The translations under genes were made by a program, and so were the position numbers. Shown here one piece after another: positions 15,666-25,404 of a stretch of 31,038 bases of DNA. Within the stretch, counting starts at the first letter, position 1. Each line of letters opens with the position of its first letter. The stretch spans positions 1 through 31,038 of the forward strand of contig JBBSHS010000023.1 of assembly GCA_038232515.1 (NCBI GenBank). The letters are read 5' to 3'. The notes beneath the pieces are model-generated. The model searched no databases. It was given only the letters and a program-made list of their open reading frames with translations, and had not been told where the DNA came from. This stretch comes from JBBSHS01 sp038232515. Its GTDB lineage: Bacteria > Actinomycetota > Acidimicrobiia > Acidimicrobiales > JAUJNH01.

Positions 15666-17819
15666 GTGAGCCACACCAGCACCTGTCAGCGCACCGAGGC
15701 CGAGCACGAACATCCGCCCGTGCCGGCCGCTGACACTTCACGGCCCGCTGGGGCAGGACGCGCCGATGGCGATCGAGCTCCGAGCAGCCTGCGCATCGGC
15801 GAGCGACCGGAAACCGGCACGACGTCGCGGGCCCGTCGAGCCTTGCGGTTCCTCACGCTGGCCGAGGTCCGATGGGCCGTGCTGGCCACGCTCCTTCTGG
15901 TGGCCGCGGTAGCGGCGCGGGCACTGGGCCCGCCGACGTGGGTCGCGTGGGCCCTCTACGCCGGCTGCTTCGCCAGCGGTGGTTGGGAGCCAGCGCTGGC
16001 CGGGGCGGCAGCTTTGCGGAAGGCCAGCCTGGACGTGGATCTGCTCATGATCGTCGCCGGCTTGGGGGCGGCGGCCATCGGTCAGGTCTTCGACGGCGGT
16101 CTGCTCATCGTCATCTTCGCCACCTCAGGTGCGCTGGAGGCCGTGGCCACCAAGCGCACCCGCGACAGCGTGCGCGGCCTGTTGGATCTCGCTCCTCCGC
16201 AGGCAACGAGGATGCTGGCCGGCGGTGGTGAAGAGGTCGTTGACACCCAGACCCTGGCAGTCGGTGATCTCTTGCTCGTCCGCCCCGGCGAGAGCATCGG
16301 TGCCGACGGGGAGGTGGTCGAGGGGGCGAGCGAGGTCGACCAGGCGTCGATCACGGGCGAGCCACTGCCGGTGTTCCGGGGGCCCGGGGACACGGCGTTC
16401 GCCGGCACCCTCAATGGCGAGGGGACACTCGTGGTCCGGGTGACCCGGGGGCCGGCGGAATCGGTGGTGGCCCGTATCGTGGCCATGGTGGCCGAGGCGA
16501 GCGCCACCAAGGCTCGGGCGCAACTGTTCGTCGAGAAGGTGGAGCAGCGGTACTCGGTGGGCATCGTCGTGGCCACTCTGGCCTTGTTCTTCCTGCCTGT
16601 GGCCCTCGGGTCGCCTCTTCGCACCACTTTGCTCAGGGCGATGACCTTCATGATCGTGGCCTCGCCGTGCGCCGTGGTGCTCGCCACCATGCCCCCATTG
16701 CTGTCGGCCATCGCCAACGCCGGCCGGCACGGTGTGCTGGTCAAGAGCGCGGTGGTCATGGAGCACCTGGCCACGACCACGGCGGTGGCGTTCGACAAGA
16801 CGGGCACGCTTACCGAGGGCACGCCGCGGGTCTCCGAGGTCCTCCCGCTGTCGGGCGCCGGCGTGGACGTCGACGGGCTGCTCGCTCTGGCCGCCGCCGC
16901 CGAGCACCCCAGCGAGCACCCGCTGGCCCGGGCCGTGGTCGTTGCCGCCCGGGACCGGGGGTTGGTCATGGCCCCGGCGGAGGCGTTTCGCTCCACGCCG
17001 GGAAGGGGGGTGCACGCCATCGTGGATGGCCGCCGCGTCGAGGTCGGCAGCCCGGCGCTGCTGGACGGCAATGGCGACCGGGGTGACGAAGCTGCGCTGA
17101 TGGTCACCGAGCTGGAGAGCGAGGGTCGCACCGCCGTGGTTGTGGTCGTCGACGGATCCCCCGCCGGTGTGTTCGGCCTGGCCGACCGCCTGCGCCCCGA
17201 CAGCGCTGCCGTCGTGGCCGCCCTCGCCTCCCTCACCGGACGGATGCCGGTCCTGCTCACCGGTGACAATGCCGGCGCCGCCGGACGTCTCGCCCAGGAG
17301 GTGGGTATCGTCGACGTGCGGGCCGGGCTGCTTCCCCAGGACAAGGTCGACGTGGTCAGACAGCTCCAGAGCTCGGGAGACCAGGTCCTCGTCGTGGGCG
17401 ACGGCGTGAACGACGCACCCGCCCTGGCCGCGGCCCATCTGGGCGTAGCCATGGGCCGCCAGGGCTCCGACCTGGCCCTGGAGACGGCCGACGCGGTGAT
17501 CGTGCACGACGAGCTCGCCGCCCTGCCGACCGTCATCGACCTCTCCCGCCGGGCCCGCCGCACCGTGGTGCAAAACCTGGCCTTCGCCGGCGCCGCCATC
17601 GTCGTGCTGGTGACGATCGATCTGTTCGGGAAGCTGCCGCTGCCTCTCGGCGTGGCCGGGCACGAGGGATCCACCATCGTGGTGGGCCTGAACGGCCTGC
17701 GGCTGCTCCGGGGGTCGGCCTGGGGCGTGACCGGCGCTCGCCCGCCTCGGCAGCACCGCCGTGCGCCTCTCCGCCCGGCCCGGGTCACAACTAGTTCGCA
17801 GGGCGAAGCGGCCTCATGA
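15666..17819 (+). CDS. P1B-4-type metal-exporting ATPase (Co/Zn/Fe class)
   Basis: A 717-residue ATPase. The signature SPC (333-335, in MTFMIVASPCAVVLATMPP) together with HEGST (666-670) in the last helix defines subclass P1B-4 (CtpD/CoaT/CzcP-like), whose members export Co, Zn, Cd, Ni or Fe. TGEP (230-233) is the actuator loop, DKTGT (377-381) the phosphorylation site, SEHPLA the HP motif, and GDGVNDAPAL the hinge. There is no N-terminal HMA domain, as usual in this class; instead the N-terminus has His/Cys (HTSTCQRTEAEHEH). The GTG at 15666 is chosen from the promoter geometry; an ATG lies three codons earlier. The Arg-rich C-terminal tail is not part of the fold. Confidence 0.95.
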   Translation: MSHTSTCQRTEAEHEHPPVPAADTSRPAGAGRADGDRAPSSLRIGERPETGTTSRARRALRFLTLAEVRWAVLATLLLVAAVAARALGPPTWVAWALYAGCFASGGWEPALAGAAALRKASLDVDLLMIVAGLGAAAIGQVFDGGLLIVIFATSGALEAVATKRTRDSVRGLLDLAPPQATRMLAGGGEEVVDTQTLAVGDLLLVRPGESIGADGEVVEGASEVDQASITGEPLPVFRGPGDTAFAGTLNGEGTLVVRVTRGPAESVVARIVAMVAEASATKARAQLFVEKVEQRYSVGIVVATLALFFLPVALGSPLRTTLLRAMTFMIVASPCAVVLATMPPLLSAIANAGRHGVLVKSAVVMEHLATTTAVAFDKTGTLTEGTPRVSEVLPLSGAGVDVDGLLALAAAAEHPSEHPLARAVVVAARDRGLVMAPAEAFRSTPGRGVHAIVDGRRVEVGSPALLDGNGDRGDEAALMVTELESEGRTAVVVVVDGSPAGVFGLADRLRPDSAAVVAALASLTGRMPVLLTGDNAGAAGRLAQEVGIVDVRAGLLPQDKVDVVRQLQSSGDQVLVVGDGVNDAPALAAAHLGVAMGRQGSDLALETADAVIVHDELAALPTVIDLSRRARRTVVQNLAFAGAAIVVLVTIDLFGKLPLPLGVAGHEGSTIVVGLNGLRLLRGSAWGVTGARPPRQHRRAPLRPARVTTSSQGEAAS

Positions 17820-17880
17820 ACCAAAGCCACAGGACCATGAACGCCTCGGCCACAAGCCTGCTCAACGCCAGGGGTCCAGG

Positions 17881-17916
17881 GGAGGGCGCTGCGGGAGTCA
17901 AGGGCGTTGGCCCTCC
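17881..17916. terminator. possible bidirectional terminator between the ATPase and pheT
   Basis: GGAGGGC (17881-17887) and GCCCTCC (17910-17916) can pair around a 22-nt loop between convergent genes. No T-run is present on either side, so the call is weak. Confidence 0.35.
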
Positions 17917-17928
17917 TCCCGAAGCGTT

Positions 17929-20379
17929 TCAGCGCAGCGTGGCGGCGAGGGCGGACTCGACGGCGTCGATGCAGCGGCGCCGAGCCCCGGCCAGCTCGGC
18001 GTCGGTGAGGGTGCGGTCCAGGGCCACGAACCGAAGTCGGTAGGCGAGGCCGCGGCGACGGTCCGGCGTTCCCGGGCCCTGGTAGACGTCGAAGAGCCGT
18101 GCCCACTCGAGCAGGTCGCCTCCGGCGGCCACGAGCACATGCTCCACTGCGGCCGCCGGCACCGGCTCGTCCACCCAGAAGGCGAGGTCGATATCGCTCG
18201 ACGGGTAACGCGAGATGGGCTTCTGCTCGTCGCTGCGCCGGGGCAGCTCGGCGAGCGCCTCGAACAGAAGCTCGACCACGCCCACCCGGGTGTCGATGCC
18301 GAAGGCGGCGGCCACCGCCGGGTCGATCTCCCCCACGACACCCACCTGGCGACCATCCACAGACAGGGCGGCCGTGCGGGTCGGGTGCATGCCCGGCTCG
18401 TCGCCTCGGGCCACGAGGTCCACATCTTCCAGGCGCAGGGCGTCGGCCAGGCCCAACCACACTCGGGTTGCCTCGCGGGCGTCGGCGGCCCCGTTGGCGG
18501 CGGCCACGGCGATGGTCAGCCACTCGTGCTCGTCGGGTCGGGGGGCGGTGTCGGGGGTGGGCGGCGGGAAGGTGTGGCCCAACTCGAACAGGCGGGCTTC
18601 ATCCAGCCGCTTGGACAGGTTGAAGGCCACGGCTTTGAGCAGCCCGGGCCGCAGCGAGGCCCGGAGCACCGACTCCTCTTTGGCCGACGGGTCGGTGGCG
18701 GTGACGACGGCCCCGTCCGACTCGTCCAGCCCGGCTCTTTCGTGGTCACCCGGCGCCACCAGCAGCCCGGTGAGCGCCTCGGTGAGGCCGAGCCCGGCCA
18801 GCACGTCGCGCACGGAACGGCGCTCGCGCTGGTAGGCCGTGAGCCGGCCCACCTGCGCCGGTCTGGGCACGGTGAGCGGGATCCGGTCGTAGCCGTGGTG
18901 GCGGGCCACTTCCTCGATCACGTCCTCCTCGATCTCGGAGTCGAGCCTGAAAGAAGGGGGCGTCACCTCGCGTACGCCGGGCGCAACTGGTCGGGACAGG
19001 TATTCGATGGGAGCCAGCAGGCGGTCGATGTCCCCGTCGTCCAGGTGCGTGCCGAGCAGGGCATTCACCTTGGCCGTGCGCACGGTGATGGGCCGGCGGT
19101 ACGGGATGTGCCCGCTGTACTCGACCACCAGAGTGGGCCCGGCCTCGGCCCCGGCCAAATCCGTGGCCAGCTCGACGAAGCGAGCTACGGCCGCCTCGAT
19201 CCCCAAAGGGTCGACACCGCGCTCGAAACGGGCGGAGGCCTCCGAGCGCAGGGCCAGCCGCTTGGACGTCCGGGCCACCGCATACCGCTCGAAATGGGCC
19301 GCCTCGAGCAGCACCGCGGTGGTGGCATCGTCGATCTCGGACGACGCCCCTCCCATGACCCCGGCGATGCCGACGGCCACGTCGTCGCCGTCGCATATGA
19401 GGCAGTCGGGTGACGCTCCCAGCCCCAGCCGCCGTTCTGCGCCGTCGAGGGTGACCACCGTCTCGCCCGGACGGGCGGCACGAACCCCGAAGGTGCGGCC
19501 GGCAAGCTTGTCGAGGTCATAGGGATGGGTGGGCTGTCCCCGCTCCAGCATCACGTAGTTGGAGATGTCGACCAGGTTGGAGATGGGCCGCATGCCGGCC
19601 AGGGTCAGCCGGCGGGCCAACCACGACGGCGATGGCCCGACCCGCACCCCGTCCAGGACGGTGGCCGTGAAACGCGGGCACAGTTCGGGCGCCTCGACGG
19701 CGACGGGTCGGGCCGCAGGACCGGTGCGCTCGACGTCACGGGCCGGCGGCAGGGCGAAGGCGATGCCGAGCTTGGCCGCCGCATCGCGGGCCACGCCGGC
19801 CATGGAGTTGGCGTCGGGCCGGTTGGTCTCGATGGCCAGGTCGTACACAACGTCCGCCTCGATGCCCATGGCCAGTGCGAATGGCGTACCCAGGGCCACC
19901 GTGCCGTCCTCTCCGCCGAGCGGGCCGGGCTCACCCTCCCCGTGGTTCGAAGGACCGTTCGGGACTCCGGCCAGGACCATGATCCCGGCGGCGTCCTCAC
20001 CCAGACGCAGCTCGCGGGCCGAGCAGATCATCCCGTTGGACCACACACCGCGGACCTTGCGCCGCTCGATCACGAAGTCGCCGGGCAGGACGGCACCCAG
20101 GCGGGCCACGGCCACGAGCTGGCCGGCGCCCACGTTGTCCGCACCGCAGACGATCTGCTCGGGCTCCGCACCTCCGATGTCGACCAGCGTGCGCCGTACC
20201 CGCGCCCCCTCGATGGGCGTGACGTCCAGCACCCGCCCGACGACGACCCTGTCGAGGCCCTCGCCTATCCGCTGGATGCCCTCCACGACCATGCCCAAGC
20301 TGTCGAACACCCGTCCGAGCTCGGTCGGGTCGAGATCGAAGGCGGCGAAGTCACGAAGCCAGGACAACGGAACGAGCAC
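17929..20379 (-). CDS. pheT: phenylalanyl-tRNA synthetase, beta subunit
   Basis: This 816-residue subunit acts with PheS as an alpha2-beta2 enzyme. It starts LVPLSWLRDF and has an early tRNA-binding-like OB fold (VVVGRVLDV to GMICSARELRLG). The B3/B4 editing region and ISNLVDISNYVMLERGQPTHPYD follow. The B5 domain lies near RPITVRTAKVNALLG, and a C-terminal ferredoxin-like domain ends the protein (SRYPSSDIDLAFWVDE to LTDAELAGARRR). Length is normal. The GTG start is 15 nt after the pheS stop, so the two genes form one unit. Confidence 0.97.
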   Translation of the reverse strand: MLVPLSWLRDFAAFDLDPTELGRVFDSLGMVVEGIQRIGEGLDRVVVGRVLDVTPIEGARVRRTLVDIGGAEPEQIVCGADNVGAGQLVAVARLGAVLPGDFVIERRKVRGVWSNGMICSARELRLGEDAAGIMVLAGVPNGPSNHGEGEPGPLGGEDGTVALGTPFALAMGIEADVVYDLAIETNRPDANSMAGVARDAAAKLGIAFALPPARDVERTGPAARPVAVEAPELCPRFTATVLDGVRVGPSPSWLARRLTLAGMRPISNLVDISNYVMLERGQPTHPYDLDKLAGRTFGVRAARPGETVVTLDGAERRLGLGASPDCLICDGDDVAVGIAGVMGGASSEIDDATTAVLLEAAHFERYAVARTSKRLALRSEASARFERGVDPLGIEAAVARFVELATDLAGAEAGPTLVVEYSGHIPYRRPITVRTAKVNALLGTHLDDGDIDRLLAPIEYLSRPVAPGVREVTPPSFRLDSEIEEDVIEEVARHHGYDRIPLTVPRPAQVGRLTAYQRERRSVRDVLAGLGLTEALTGLLVAPGDHERAGLDESDGAVVTATDPSAKEESVLRASLRPGLLKAVAFNLSKRLDEARLFELGHTFPPPTPDTAPRPDEHEWLTIAVAAANGAADAREATRVWLGLADALRLEDVDLVARGDEPGMHPTRTAALSVDGRQVGVVGEIDPAVAAAFGIDTRVGVVELLFEALAELPRRSDEQKPISRYPSSDIDLAFWVDEPVPAAAVEHVLVAAGGDLLEWARLFDVYQGPGTPDRRRGLAYRLRFVALDRTLTDAELAGARRRCIDAVESALAATLR

Positions 20380-20394
20380 GTACGCAGTCTTTCG

Positions 20395-21441
<1,047 letters not shown>

Positions 21442-21555
21442 TGTGGCTGCCCACCGCATGCCGGCACGAACCGGTTCGGAGCGACCGGCAGATGCGCACC
21501 CCGGGAGCGGCCACAACCCCCGACGGGGCGGAGATCGGTGGGCGACGGCTGGCGG

Positions 21556-22614
21556 TCAGTCGGGAAAGAGGTCGTCGAGCTCCACGAGGGGCAGGGTGAA
21601 GCGGAACGTGGTGCCCCGGCCGGGCCGGGACGAGGCCGTCAAGCGGCCGCCGTGGGCCTCGACCAGGCCGCGGGAGATCCACAGGCCCAGACCTGAGCCC
21701 GTCGGCTTTCCGAGGTCGCGGCGGAAGAACTTGGTGAACACCCTGGGCAGGTCGGCGGTGGGGATCCCCTCGCCCCGGTCGGCCACCGAGACCGCCACCT
21801 CGTCGCCGGTCGACTCACCGAGGATGCTCAGGCCGGTGGGACTGGCGTACTTGCAGGCGTTCTCCACCAGGTTGGTGAGGACCTGCTCCACCTTGTCGGG
21901 GTCGGCGTAGACGCGGGGAAAGGAGTCGGGGAACTCGATGTCGGGGCTCAGGCCAGGCTGGTCGAGCCCCACCTTCTCGACGACCGAGGAGGTGAGGGCG
22001 GGGATGTCCACGAGCTGGCGGCGAAGCACCAGGCGCCCGGTCTCGAGCCGGGAGATGTCGAGCAACTCCGTGATGAGGCGGGTCACCCGGTCGGCGTCGT
22101 GGTTCACCTGCTCGAGCATCATCTTCTTCTGGTCGTCCTTGATGCGGTCCCACCGGTTGAGGAGCAGGCTCGTGTAGCCCTTCACCGATGTGAGGGGCGA
22201 GCGCAGCTCGTGGCTGACGGTGCTGACGATCTCGATGCCGCTGGCGGCGGCGGCCGCTCGCCGGGAGGAGGTGCGGATCACGAACAGAGCCCCCTCGACC
22301 CGGCCGTCACCGTCGCGCAGGTAGGAGCCGGCCACGTGGGTGAGGACGCCGCTGCCGTCCGAACGCCGAAGGATGCAGTCGACCTCGGGCATGCGGTTGA
22401 CCGACCGCAGCGACGCTGGATGGGGCCAGCCTTCATCCAGCAGGGCGCTCCCGGCCGGCGTGCGGGGATCGAGCAGCTCTGCGCACCCGCGTCCGGCCAG
22501 CGCTTCGGGCGGGTAGCCCAAGAGGCGGCCGGCAGCCGGGTTGGCCGAGCGGATGACCCGGTCGCGTCCGATCTCGAGCACGGCGTCGGGGAATTCGTCC
22601 CATCCCGTCCCCAT
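21556..22614 (-). CDS. soluble PAS-domain sensor histidine kinase
   Basis: A 352-residue protein. An N-terminal PAS-like domain (WDEFPDAVLEIGRD through ALFVIRT, about 5-114) is followed by HisKA with the phospho-acceptor His135 in STVSHELRSPLTSVKGY. The ATPase domain has the N-box LVENACKYA (Asn252), DRGEGI and GSGLGLWIS. No membrane segment is visible, so it is probably cytosolic. No response regulator is nearby, making it an orphan kinase. The ATG lies 9 nt after the methyltransferase stop, so it is likely cotranscribed with the ribosomal-protein group. The signal cannot be told from sequence. Confidence 0.93.
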   Translation of the reverse strand: MGTGWDEFPDAVLEIGRDRVIRSANPAAGRLLGYPPEALAGRGCAELLDPRTPAGSALLDEGWPHPASLRSVNRMPEVDCILRRSDGSGVLTHVAGSYLRDGDGRVEGALFVIRTSSRRAAAAASGIEIVSTVSHELRSPLTSVKGYTSLLLNRWDRIKDDQKKMMLEQVNHDADRVTRLITELLDISRLETGRLVLRRQLVDIPALTSSVVEKVGLDQPGLSPDIEFPDSFPRVYADPDKVEQVLTNLVENACKYASPTGLSILGESTGDEVAVSVADRGEGIPTADLPRVFTKFFRRDLGKPTGSGLGLWISRGLVEAHGGRLTASSRPGRGTTFRFTLPLVELDDLFPD

Positions 22615-22623
22615 TACCGGCGC

Positions 22624-23391
22624 CTATCCAGCCGCTCGGCGCTGGCGGGCCGCCTCGAACAGCAGCACGGCCGCGGCCATGCCGACGTTCAACGATTCCG
22701 CCCGCCCGGCCATGGGGATGGTGACATGGCCGTCCAACACCTCGTCCACCACAGCGGGCAGCCCGTGGGCCTCGTTGCCGAGCACGAAGGCGGTGGGGAC
22801 GGTGAGATCGACGCCGTCCACCGGCCTGGCGTGGCGCGCCCGTGACCCGAGCCTCTCGACACCCCACTCCCCGAGTTTCGCCAACACGGACCTGGCCTCG
22901 CCTCCGGCCACCACGGGCACGTGGAAGACCGCTCCAGCCGACGCCCGCACGCTTTTTGGGTTGTAGACGTCGACCGACCCGTCGCAGCACACTACCCCTC
23001 CTGCCCCCGCCGCCTCCGCCGATCGCAGGACCGTGCCCAGGTTGCCGGGGTCGCGCAGATCGACGCAGACGATGATCAGGTCGGCGCACTCCAACGCCGA
23101 GAGGGGGACGTCGACGAAGGGCACCACGGCCAGGAGGGGTTGGGGGGTGACCGTGCCGTCCAGGCGGTCGAGCACACCGGGGGCCAGTTCGAAGACCCGG
23201 GCGCCGGCCCTCAGAGCGTCTTCGATGATGACCTGGTCGGCGGCATTCAACCCCTCGGGGTCGACGTAGAGCGACTCGACGGGACGGCCCGAGGTCAGGG
23301 CCTCCTTGACGACCTTGGCTCCCTCGGCCACGAAGGCCCGTTCGGCCTGGCGCGCACTACGGCGCCCCAGGAGGCGCCGCAGTCTTTGCAC
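22624..23391 (-). CDS. SpoU/TrmH-family RNA 2'-O-methyltransferase
   Basis: A ~255-residue SPOUT enzyme that methylates a ribose 2'-OH in rRNA or tRNA from S-adenosylmethionine. All three SpoU motifs are present: DLRDPGNLGTVLRSAEAAGA, VLGNEAHGLP and IPMAGRAESLNVGMAAAVLL. The N-terminal part (RSARQAERAFVAEGAKVVKEAL) is the substrate-binding L30e-like domain. The GTG at 23391 is the best start, since the frame upstream lies in rplT; no clear Shine-Dalgarno is seen. Genes of this family often follow rplT in actinobacteria. The target base is unknown. Confidence 0.92.
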   Translation of the reverse strand: MQRLRRLLGRRSARQAERAFVAEGAKVVKEALTSGRPVESLYVDPEGLNAADQVIIEDALRAGARVFELAPGVLDRLDGTVTPQPLLAVVPFVDVPLSALECADLIIVCVDLRDPGNLGTVLRSAEAAGAGGVVCCDGSVDVYNPKSVRASAGAVFHVPVVAGGEARSVLAKLGEWGVERLGSRARHARPVDGVDLTVPTAFVLGNEAHGLPAVVDEVLDGHVTIPMAGRAESLNVGMAAAVLLFEAARQRRAAG

Positions 23392-23417
23392 CCGGTGGTG
23401 GCGGTGGGCGAGGGCGG

Positions 23418-23786
23418 TTATCGGGTATCCCCGCTGGCGGCCTTGGAAGCCAGCTCGCACAAAGAGGCGAACGAGGCGTCGTCGCGCACGGCCAGGTCGG
23501 CGAGGACCTTACGGTCAACCTCGACGCCGGCGGCCTTGAGACCGGCGATGAGACGGCTGTAGGACAGGCCGTGGAGACGCGCACCGGCGTTGATCCGCTG
23601 TATCCACAGCGAACGGAAATCGCCTTTGCGTGCCCGCCGGTCGCGGTAGGCGTACTGGAGCGAGTGCAGCACCTGCTCGTTGGCGGCCCGGAAGCTGCGG
23701 CTCTTGTTGCCGTAGTACCCCTGAGCCTGCTCGAGAACCGAGCGGTGGTGCTTCTTGCTGTGGACCGCGCGTTTGACCCGTGCCAC
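23418..23786 (-). CDS. rplT: 50S ribosomal protein L20
   Basis: This 122-residue 23S-binding protein, needed for early 50S assembly, matches L20 throughout: ARVKRAVHSKKHH, AQGYYGNKSRSFRAANEQV, RDRRARKGDFRSLWIQRINA. The GTG start has AAAGGAG eight bases upstream. In many bacteria L20 represses its own operon. The 142-nt gap to rpmI may hold a leader, but no known structure is evident. Confidence 0.98.
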   Translation of the reverse strand: MARVKRAVHSKKHHRSVLEQAQGYYGNKSRSFRAANEQVLHSLQYAYRDRRARKGDFRSLWIQRINAGARLHGLSYSRLIAGLKAAGVEVDRKVLADLAVRDDASFASLCELASKAASGDTR

Positions 23787-23921
23787 GGCGTGCTCCTTTC
23801 AGAAACTTCAGATGGTCTTCAGACGAACTTCGAGAGATGGACGGAAGGGACTGCTTTCAGGCCTGCTCGGTCCCGCAGGTCAGCCGGACGCAAGGAGGGG
23901 GACCACACGGCCGGGTACAGG

Positions 23922-23937
23922 GGCCGGTTCACCGGCC
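23922..23937 (-). other. hairpin overlapping the rpmI stop codon
   Basis: GGCCGG and CCGGCC enclose TGAA, with the TGA being the rpmI stop. The 6-bp stem may slow polymerase or protect the message between rpmI and rplT. Confidence 0.35.
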
Positions 23938-24123
23938 GAGGAGTCGCTTGACCTGCTTGGTGTCGGCCTTGGAGACCTCGGCCCGTCGGTTGAGGCGACG
24001 GGTGCGCTTCGAGGGCTTCTTCTCGAGGATGTGGTTCATGAACGCATGGCGCCTGCGCAGCTTGCCGGTACCGGTGACCTTGAAGCGCTTGGCGGCGCCG
24101 CGATCCGTCTTCATCTTGGGCAT
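23929..24123 (-). CDS. rpmI: 50S ribosomal protein L35
   Basis: A 64-residue basic protein of the large subunit. MPKMKTDRGAAKRFKVTGTG and RRRHAFMNHILEKK are diagnostic, as is the tail DTKQVKRLLG. The ATG lies 6 nt after the infC stop, so the two are cotranscribed. The Shine-Dalgarno is weak, which suggests coupling to infC translation. Confidence 0.98.
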   Translation of the reverse strand: MPKMKTDRGAAKRFKVTGTGKLRRRHAFMNHILEKKPSKRTRRLNRRAEVSKADTKQVKRLLGR

Positions 24124-24129
24124 CTGAGC

Positions 24130-24738
24130 TCAGGCTTTCTGTGCCGTGGGGCTTGGGCTTGCGGTGCTGGGGACTGGACCGGGGGCGACGGCCACCACCT
24201 TGGGCCGTGGCGCCTGGTGGCGCCGATCGGGGGCCAGGACCATCGTCATGTTGCGGCCGTCCCGCTTGGGTGCGGCTTCGATCTTGGCCACCTCGGCCAC
24301 CTTCTCGGCCACCCGGTCGAGGATCCGCATGCCCAGCTCCGGATGGTCGTTCTCCCGGCCCCGGAACATGATCGTGATCTTCACCTTGTGCCCGTCGGTC
24401 AGGAACTTGCCCACCTGGCGCGTCTTGGTGTCGAAGTCGCCCGGGCCGATCTTGACCCGGTACTTCATCTCCTTGATGGACGTGTTGCTCGCCTTGCGCC
24501 GGCTCTCCTTGGCCCGTTGCTCGGTCTCGTACCGGAACTTGCCGTAATCCATGATCTTGCAGACCGGTGGGCTGGCGTCGGGTGCAATCTCCACAAGGTC
24601 GAGGTCGGTCCGGCGGGCCAGGTTCATGGCGTCGGTAAGCGCCGTGATGCCGAGCTGCACACCGTCGGCGTCGATGAGGCGGACCTCCCGGGCCCGTACC
24701 CGGTCGTTGACCCTGTAGTCAGGCGAGGAAGCGGCGAT
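24130..24738 (-). CDS. infC: translation initiation factor IF-3
   Basis: This 202-residue factor binds the 30S subunit and rejects wrong start codons. The N-domain has YRVNDRVRAREVRLID, the linker follows PPVCKIMDYGKFRYE, and the C-domain has EMKYRVKIGPGDFDTK and VKITIMFRGREN. No ATG, GTG or TTG is suitably placed. An ATC codon at 24738 sits six bases after a perfect AAGGAG (24745-24750) and directly before the family N-terminus. An AUC start fits the known use of rare start codons for infC, by which IF-3 limits its own synthesis. The Pro/Ala-rich C-terminal tail (~30 residues) is an extension. Confidence 0.95.
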   Translation of the reverse strand: MAASSPDYRVNDRVRAREVRLIDADGVQLGITALTDAMNLARRTDLDLVEIAPDASPPVCKIMDYGKFRYETEQRAKESRRKASNTSIKEMKYRVKIGPGDFDTKTRQVGKFLTDGHKVKITIMFRGRENDHPELGMRILDRVAEKVAEVAKIEAAPKRDGRNMTMVLAPDRRHQAPRPKVVAVAPGPVPSTASPSPTAQKA

Positions 24739-24788
24739 GTCTGTCTCCTTGGGTTGGTGGCGGGAGCATTGGCGGCGCGCGCAAAGGT

Positions 24789-24814
24789 GCGGGCGCCAGG
24801 GAAGCGGCGCCCGC
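24789..24814 (-). other. strong hairpin in the infC leader
   Basis: GCGGGCGCC and GGCGCCCGC form a perfect 9-bp GC stem with an 8-nt loop, about 50 nt upstream of the infC start. On the minus strand it is followed by ACCTTTGC. It may be an attenuator or a site of feedback in the infC-rpmI-rplT operon. The surrounding 24739-24996 holds the divergent promoters; individual hexamers are not convincing. Confidence 0.55.
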
Positions 24815-24996
24815 CTGGGGCTCCCGAGAACCACGACTCGCCTGGTGGTGGTAATGCTGTTGGTTCTTGTCCTGCTTGGCGGCGGCCGGGCGGGGGCAGT
24901 TGAGCCCCGCTTCCAGTGTCAGTTGTCAGGCCGTAGAGTACAGCCTGTGAGCCAGCAGAGCGAACAGCGCCTGACCGACCGCTCGAGCAGGTCGGC

Positions 24997-25404
24997 GTGA
25001 GCAGCCTGTGGACGCCGGGCGGCGAGCGCCCCGTCGAACCGGGACCATCGGGCGCAGGCGAGGCGGCACCGACCGGCCCGGCCCCGGCGACGGAGCCCAC
25101 CGGCCGCCAGCCCACCGAGGCCGAGATGCGGCAGGCAGCCGAGGCGTACATGGCCGAGCTGGCCCAGACCCCGGCCGCAGTCGTGGTCGGCAACCACGTC
25201 GTGCAGCTGTTCGAGCTGGCCCGCGTGTACCTCTCGCAGGCGCCCCCCAAGCTCGACGACGCCTCATTGGCCATCGACGCCATGAGCGCACTGGTCGATG
25301 GGCTGGTCGGGCGGCTGGGCGAGGACGAGGCCGAGATCAAGGCCGGCCTGGCCAGCCTGCGCATCGCCTACGTGCAGATCAAGGCCGCCCATCTGGGCCA
25401 GTAG
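24997..25404 (+). CDS. DUF1844-family protein
   Basis: A 135-residue protein. A Pro/Gly-rich N-terminus of ~40 residues is followed by a helical DUF1844 domain: VVVGNHVVQLFELARVYL, LDDASLAIDAMSALVDGLVGRLG and AGLASLRIAYVQIK. Function is unknown. Members of this family are commonly encoded beside infC in actinobacteria, as here, where it is divergent from infC. The GTG start has GAGCAGG upstream. The 3' end overlaps the convergent cold-shock-like gene by 26 bp. Confidence 0.85.
   Translation: MSSLWTPGGERPVEPGPSGAGEAAPTGPAPATEPTGRQPTEAEMRQAAEAYMAELAQTPAAVVVGNHVVQLFELARVYLSQAPPKLDDASLAIDAMSALVDGLVGRLGEDEAEIKAGLASLRIAYVQIKAAHLGQ

Noticed and set aside
16082..18523. An 813-codon minus-strand open frame opposite the P-type ATPase and part of pheT
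   Set aside because: Arg/Ser/Pro-rich low-complexity translation, antisense to a clear ATPase; a GC artefact.
24739..24834. Upstream extension of infC to a conventional start
   Set aside because: It would bury the Shine-Dalgarno in coding sequence and add 32 residues unlike IF-3; ATC at 24738 fits the family N-terminus.
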